In this document: positions 61,448 through 64,000 of the stretch, piece by piece
Layout: the number at the start of each line of letters is the position of its first letter
Numbering within the stretch: the stretch's first letter is position 1
Assembly: GCF_016786215.1 (NCBI RefSeq)
Contig: NZ_JADOBG010000015.1
Coordinates: 1-64,000 of the forward strand
Origin: Legionella bononiensis
GTDB lineage: Bacteria > Pseudomonadota > Gammaproteobacteria > Legionellales > Legionellaceae
Length of the DNA: 64,000 nucleotides
Direction of reading: 5' to 3'
Made by a program: the position numbers and the translations under genes
Notes under the pieces: model-generated
What the model was told of the DNA's origin: nothing
Database searches by the model: none
Seen by the model: the letters and a program-made list of their open reading frames with translations, nothing else

Positions 61448-61805
61448 AAAAGGCTCTACGCTAATTTCTGCTGAAAATATTTGTTATCATAGTGTACATA
61501 ACTACTTATTTGAACAACTTTCTTTGGTACTTTGTGAAGGAGAAAAAGTAGGTCTTATCGGGCATAATGGTTGTGGAAAATCTACTCTATTAAATATTCT
61601 TTCAATGCGTCTTAATGCTCAAAATGGCCAGGTAGCCCATGCAAATAATCTTAAATGTTCTTTTGTTGAACAAGAGTTTCCTGAAGCCCTGGAAAAGATG
61701 ACTATTATTAAGGCCATTTTATCTACATTACCATCCGAGGCTCAGTCTGATAATCGCAGGAAAACAGAATCTTTACTCACTAAAGTAGGCTTAAGTGAAT
61801 TTTAA
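61419..61805 (+). pseudogene. ABC-F ATPase fragment (N-terminal 128 residues only)
   Basis: It begins with a typical ABC-F start (LISAENICYHSVHNYLFEQL) and Walker A GLIGHNGCGKSTLL, then stops after KVGLSEF, ahead of the signature motif. Full ABC-F proteins have two ATPase domains (about 530 residues), so about three quarters is missing. The stop lies 4 bases before REP-like copy 2, which seems to mark the deletion junction. The family protects ribosomes or regulates translation. Confidence 0.85.
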
Positions 61806-61808
61806 GCA

Positions 61809-61883
61809 AGCGTAGGTCGGGCAACTTATTGCCCGACATTTCTAATGCTCCTAAATAAATTCGTTTGAGTAAAATATCTTTGG
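61809..61883. repeat. REP-like element, copy 2, at a gene-gene junction
   Basis: It matches 54957-55033 with the hairpin TCGGGCAACTTATTGCCCGA. It lies exactly between the truncated ABC-F gene and the 3' end of the abiEii pseudogene, whose last codons are read from the repeat. Confidence 0.8.
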
Positions 61884-62606
61884 ATTGGATATACGCAAAT
61901 AATTTCTCAAATGTTTATCTTGGTGAACAAGATCTGTCGGGCTATACGTAGCACAACCTACGCTGGCTAATATTTGATTATCTATCTGCTCATTATTTAA
62001 TAATACATAAAGATCCAAGTAGTCTTTTAATCGACTATTCGCCATGCCCAATAATGCAATTGCGTGCAGCTTTTCTGCAATTACCGTATAAATTGGATAA
62101 GTACGGATTTTAGGGGCAGGAAGATCACTAAGAAGTACGGGATAATGAGCATCTATTGGCCCAGGGGTAACTGCATCACCATAACCTATATCAATTTGTA
62201 TTTTAATCTTTGCTTTCGCCAATTCCCCAAATAACTCAACTCATGCTCCAGTATAACCTCCATCTTTTTTGATAGTGTCAACCGTCACTGATTCAGACAG
62301 GAAACTTATTCCATCATCTGCAGAGATTCTGCAAATTTTACTGAACGTTTGTTTAATATACGCTAGATCATTATCACCAAACCCCAATAAATCAATATCT
62401 TTAGTTGGGCGATGAGGCATGTCATACCATAAGTTAAATAGTAAGGCACCTTTCAACAAAAACTGTTTAGAATATTCTGATTCTCCAATTCGATATAACA
62501 AACGTTCCAGACCATAACGAGTCAATACCGCATTAAAATCAGAACCTTTTTTAACAGCTATATTCTTTAAACGTGAGCGTACAGACTCACCAATATTTTT
62601 TGTCAT
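61851..62606 (-). pseudogene. AbiEii-like toxin broken by an in-frame stop
   Basis: The first part (62241-62606) encodes LLKGALLFNLWYDMPHRPTK and DIDLLGFGDND, the nucleotidyltransferase core. TGA then interrupts after KKDGGYTGA, and the same frame resumes VELFGELAKAKIKIQIDIGY to the end at 61851. In homologues an arginine follows GA here, so CGA to TGA is the likely change. The C-terminus may also be altered by the REP-like element. The toxin is probably dead while its antitoxin gene is intact. Confidence 0.88.
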
Positions 62607-63211
62607 TGAAATGCCTCAATATAAGGACGCATTACGTTTGCAACGCGACAAATTTTCGCATAATGCCACAGTTCATCAACTGTTACTTTATTTTTTGTAT
62701 AAGCCTCTTTGAGCGCTTCAATCGCCACATCAAGGCCAATTTTATTGCGATGTTTGAAACAATCTGCAATTGTCTTGGCACGGTTATACACCCTTAGCTT
62801 AATATTATCTGATTCTATAATTTCAATTCCTTCGCTAAAGGCTTCATCTGAATATTGCACCATTTTTAGCGGCGGATAATCCATTTTTGGCACATGACTT
62901 CCCTTTGGCATAGCGATCCATACTTTTCGAGGTAGTTGTGTTGTTAGATCATGGATCTGCAAAGCAGTTAGCAGACAAAACACTGCTTGAGGTACTCGGC
63001 TTGCTATAATAATCAGGCTTTCCTTTTCAGAAAACTTAGTCTCGGGTAGGCAATATAGTCCGGGAGCAAGTTTTTCAAGTTTGTTTTCGTTAACAAGTCT
63101 TGAAACGGTCGCTCTAGTTATCCCCTGTTTGGTTAGATCGGACATTTTGATTACACCCGTTTTTCTAGCCATTTGGAGTACTATTTGTTTATAGCTATCC
63201 TTTGTCTTCAT
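62603..63211 (-). CDS. AbiEi-like antitoxin / winged-helix regulator
   Basis: The 202-residue protein begins MKTKDSYKQIVLQMARKTGV, then has MSDLTKQGITRATVSRLVNE and KLAPGLYCLPE. It continues with SRVPQAVFCLLTALQIHDLT and VYNRAKTIADCFKHRNKIGL, the AbiEi_4 and core regions. The start at 63211 (or MYQNLN at 63229) is chosen because the longer frame to 63382 is not protein-like. It overlaps the toxin gene by 4 bases. TAACGAATATTTG and ACAAATAAATAACG just upstream may be its operator. Confidence 0.88.
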   Translation of the reverse strand: MKTKDSYKQIVLQMARKTGVIKMSDLTKQGITRATVSRLVNENKLEKLAPGLYCLPETKFSEKESLIIIASRVPQAVFCLLTALQIHDLTTQLPRKVWIAMPKGSHVPKMDYPPLKMVQYSDEAFSEGIEIIESDNIKLRVYNRAKTIADCFKHRNKIGLDVAIEALKEAYTKNKVTVDELWHYAKICRVANVMRPYIEAFQ

Positions 63212-63618
63212 ATTTAAATTTTGATACATAATTTCGTTACTTACAAATAAATAACGAATATTTGTATCAAAATTACGCTTCATTTTATCAGAACAAGAAA
63301 AAAAACTAGGGCAGGATATCTTGTTTATTTTAACTCTCAAATTCACCACGCAGTGCGTGGTAAATCTTAAATGAATTATCATTAAACTTTAATCTAAATT
63401 GGCTCCACTATCGCTCATTAACAGGAAGATGACAATCCCATTATTGGTTTACTATGGACACAAGAAGTGAAACTATGGCTAAATATTTGCTTGGCGAAAA
63501 AGCAATACAAATATTTGCTAGCAGATAATATCTATTTAGTTTCGTACTTATAATTTTAATATTAAAACCCAGAAACACTAAATGGGTTTTAATATTAAAA
63601 ATAACCCCGTAAAATCCA
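63212..63618. other. Non-coding stretch before the right att site
   Basis: These 407 bases are AT-rich, with a possible antitoxin operator near 63230-63260 and an inverted ATTTAGTGTTTC-like repeat around CCCAGAAACACTAAATGGGT. I see no gene. Confidence 0.45.
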
Positions 63619-63780
63619 TTGTGGGAAATTTGCGTATTTGAGTACGACATTGTTATACATCGTAGGACATTTGTAGTGGATTCCTGCGATTAAAATTAAA
63701 ATAAAATCAATTACTTACTTTTAAATTGACGGGCTCATAATCCATTGGTCCTAGGTTCAAGTCCTAGTGGGCCCACCAAT
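63619..63780 (+). other. Outer attR with degenerate arm sites
   Basis: TTGTGGGA (63619) and TTGCGTAT (63630), 11 bases apart, echo the arm pairs of the ICE. The 46-base block 63634-63679 matches 48191-48236 with three mismatches. The tRNA-derived core 63734-63780 has one mismatch (CCATTGG for CCGTTGG). This is the outer boundary of the accretion. Confidence 0.83.
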
Positions 63781-64000
63781 TAAAGTCCTTTAAATTCAGT
63801 AAATTACAAATTATTTCGCTTAATTTTCTAAATTTCATTGCGAAGATTTTGTGGGATTTATGACCCACAAAATTACACAAAAACAATATCTACCTTATAT
63901 AACCTTATGATTTAAATGAATTAAATTTTAAGAACAAACGGACTATTAGTCCGTTGCTTGTATTAATTTATCGTCATCAAAATTAGAGTTCGAACCACGC
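63781..64000. other. Probable chromosomal flank right of the elements
   Basis: It contains an inverted repeat TTTTGTGGG/CCCACAAAA (63847-63872) and AACGGACTA/TAGTCCGTT near 63936-63955. One of them may be the original tRNA transcription terminator, now 57 kb from its gene. I see no gene. Confidence 0.4.

Larger units (their letters stand above)
48292..63780. mobile_element. Second, integrase-less element in tandem (defence-rich, decaying)
   Basis: It is bounded by tRNA-derived cores at 48292-48338 and 63734-63780. Its right end shares the 46-base arm block with the ICE, but its left flank differs and carries GTAGAC twice (48391-48407). It has no integrase, relaxase or transfer gene. Its contents are toxin, defence and fragmentary genes with several repeated small elements. 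It fits a cis-mobilisable remnant (CIME) accreted beside the ICE. Confidence 0.75.

Noticed and set aside
63212..63382. Longer start for the second AbiEi-like protein
   Set aside because: The extra 57 residues are not protein-like and include probable operator DNA. Homologues start near 63211.

Overview
The window looks like a Legionella chromosome (AT-rich gammaproteobacterium). It has the macromolecular-synthesis operon rpsU-yqeY-dnaG-rpoD, a divergent tsaD, and an integrated element carrying the lvrA/lvrB/lvrC(csrA) block typical of Legionella conjugative islands. The genus call rests on gene families and arrangement seen by eye, not on a database search.

Layout. 1-6137 is core chromosome: a tandem stem-loop repeat, tsaD, then rpsU-yqeY-dnaG-rpoD. 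A CAU-anticodon tRNA gene at 6139-6215 is the insertion site. Its 3' 47 bases recur at 48292-48338 (identical) and 63734-63780 (one mismatch). The first interval (about 42 kb) is an apparently complete integrative and conjugative element (ICE). It contains a tyrosine integrase and excisionase-like gene; cargo (a probable split borosin RiPP pair, a peptide transporter, a CzcCBA-type metal efflux pump, an ArsR-type regulator and a CadA-type ATPase); a phage-type repressor; lvrA-lvrB-csrA; a full IncP-like trb/tra conjugation system (trbB-C-D-E-F-G-H-I-J-K-L, traG-F-C, relaxase traI, traJ, an RP4-like oriT, traK-L-M); a DUF2779 nuclease-like protein; and an AbiEi/AbiEii toxin-antitoxin pair next to attR.

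The second interval (about 15.4 kb, 48339-63733) has no integrase or transfer genes. It looks like a defence- and toxin-rich element in decay. It carries a PIN-like protein, an ApeA-like HEPN protein, an ATP-grasp ligase, a hybrid sensor kinase, a Fic protein with an N-terminal AbiEi-like region, a wHTH/nucleotidyltransferase pair, a secreted-protein pseudogene, a 5'-truncated HExxH peptide-modification gene followed by an MFS exporter and a truncated ABC-F gene, and a second AbiE pair whose toxin has an in-frame stop. Several small repeats (a MITE-like element with terminal inverted repeats, a REP-like hairpin, a 24-bp-stem hairpin, a GTCCCA repeat) each occur twice here, often at the edges of broken genes.

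Most interesting points. (1) 7818-8772: a 61-residue peptide with two SNKIV(S/N)I repeats overlaps a stand-alone methyltransferase that closely resembles the catalytic domain of the borosin peptide-backbone N-methyltransferase OphMA. (2) Inside lvrA there are five CCGACACA-type repeats next to an AT-rich tract, and a lambda-P-like gene (lvrB) follows; this resembles the lambda origin inside gene O. (3) oriT can be placed to the base by comparison with RP4. (4) TrbJ and TrbK share a C-terminal tail. (5) The two tandem elements have matching right ends, each with an AbiE module beside the att site.
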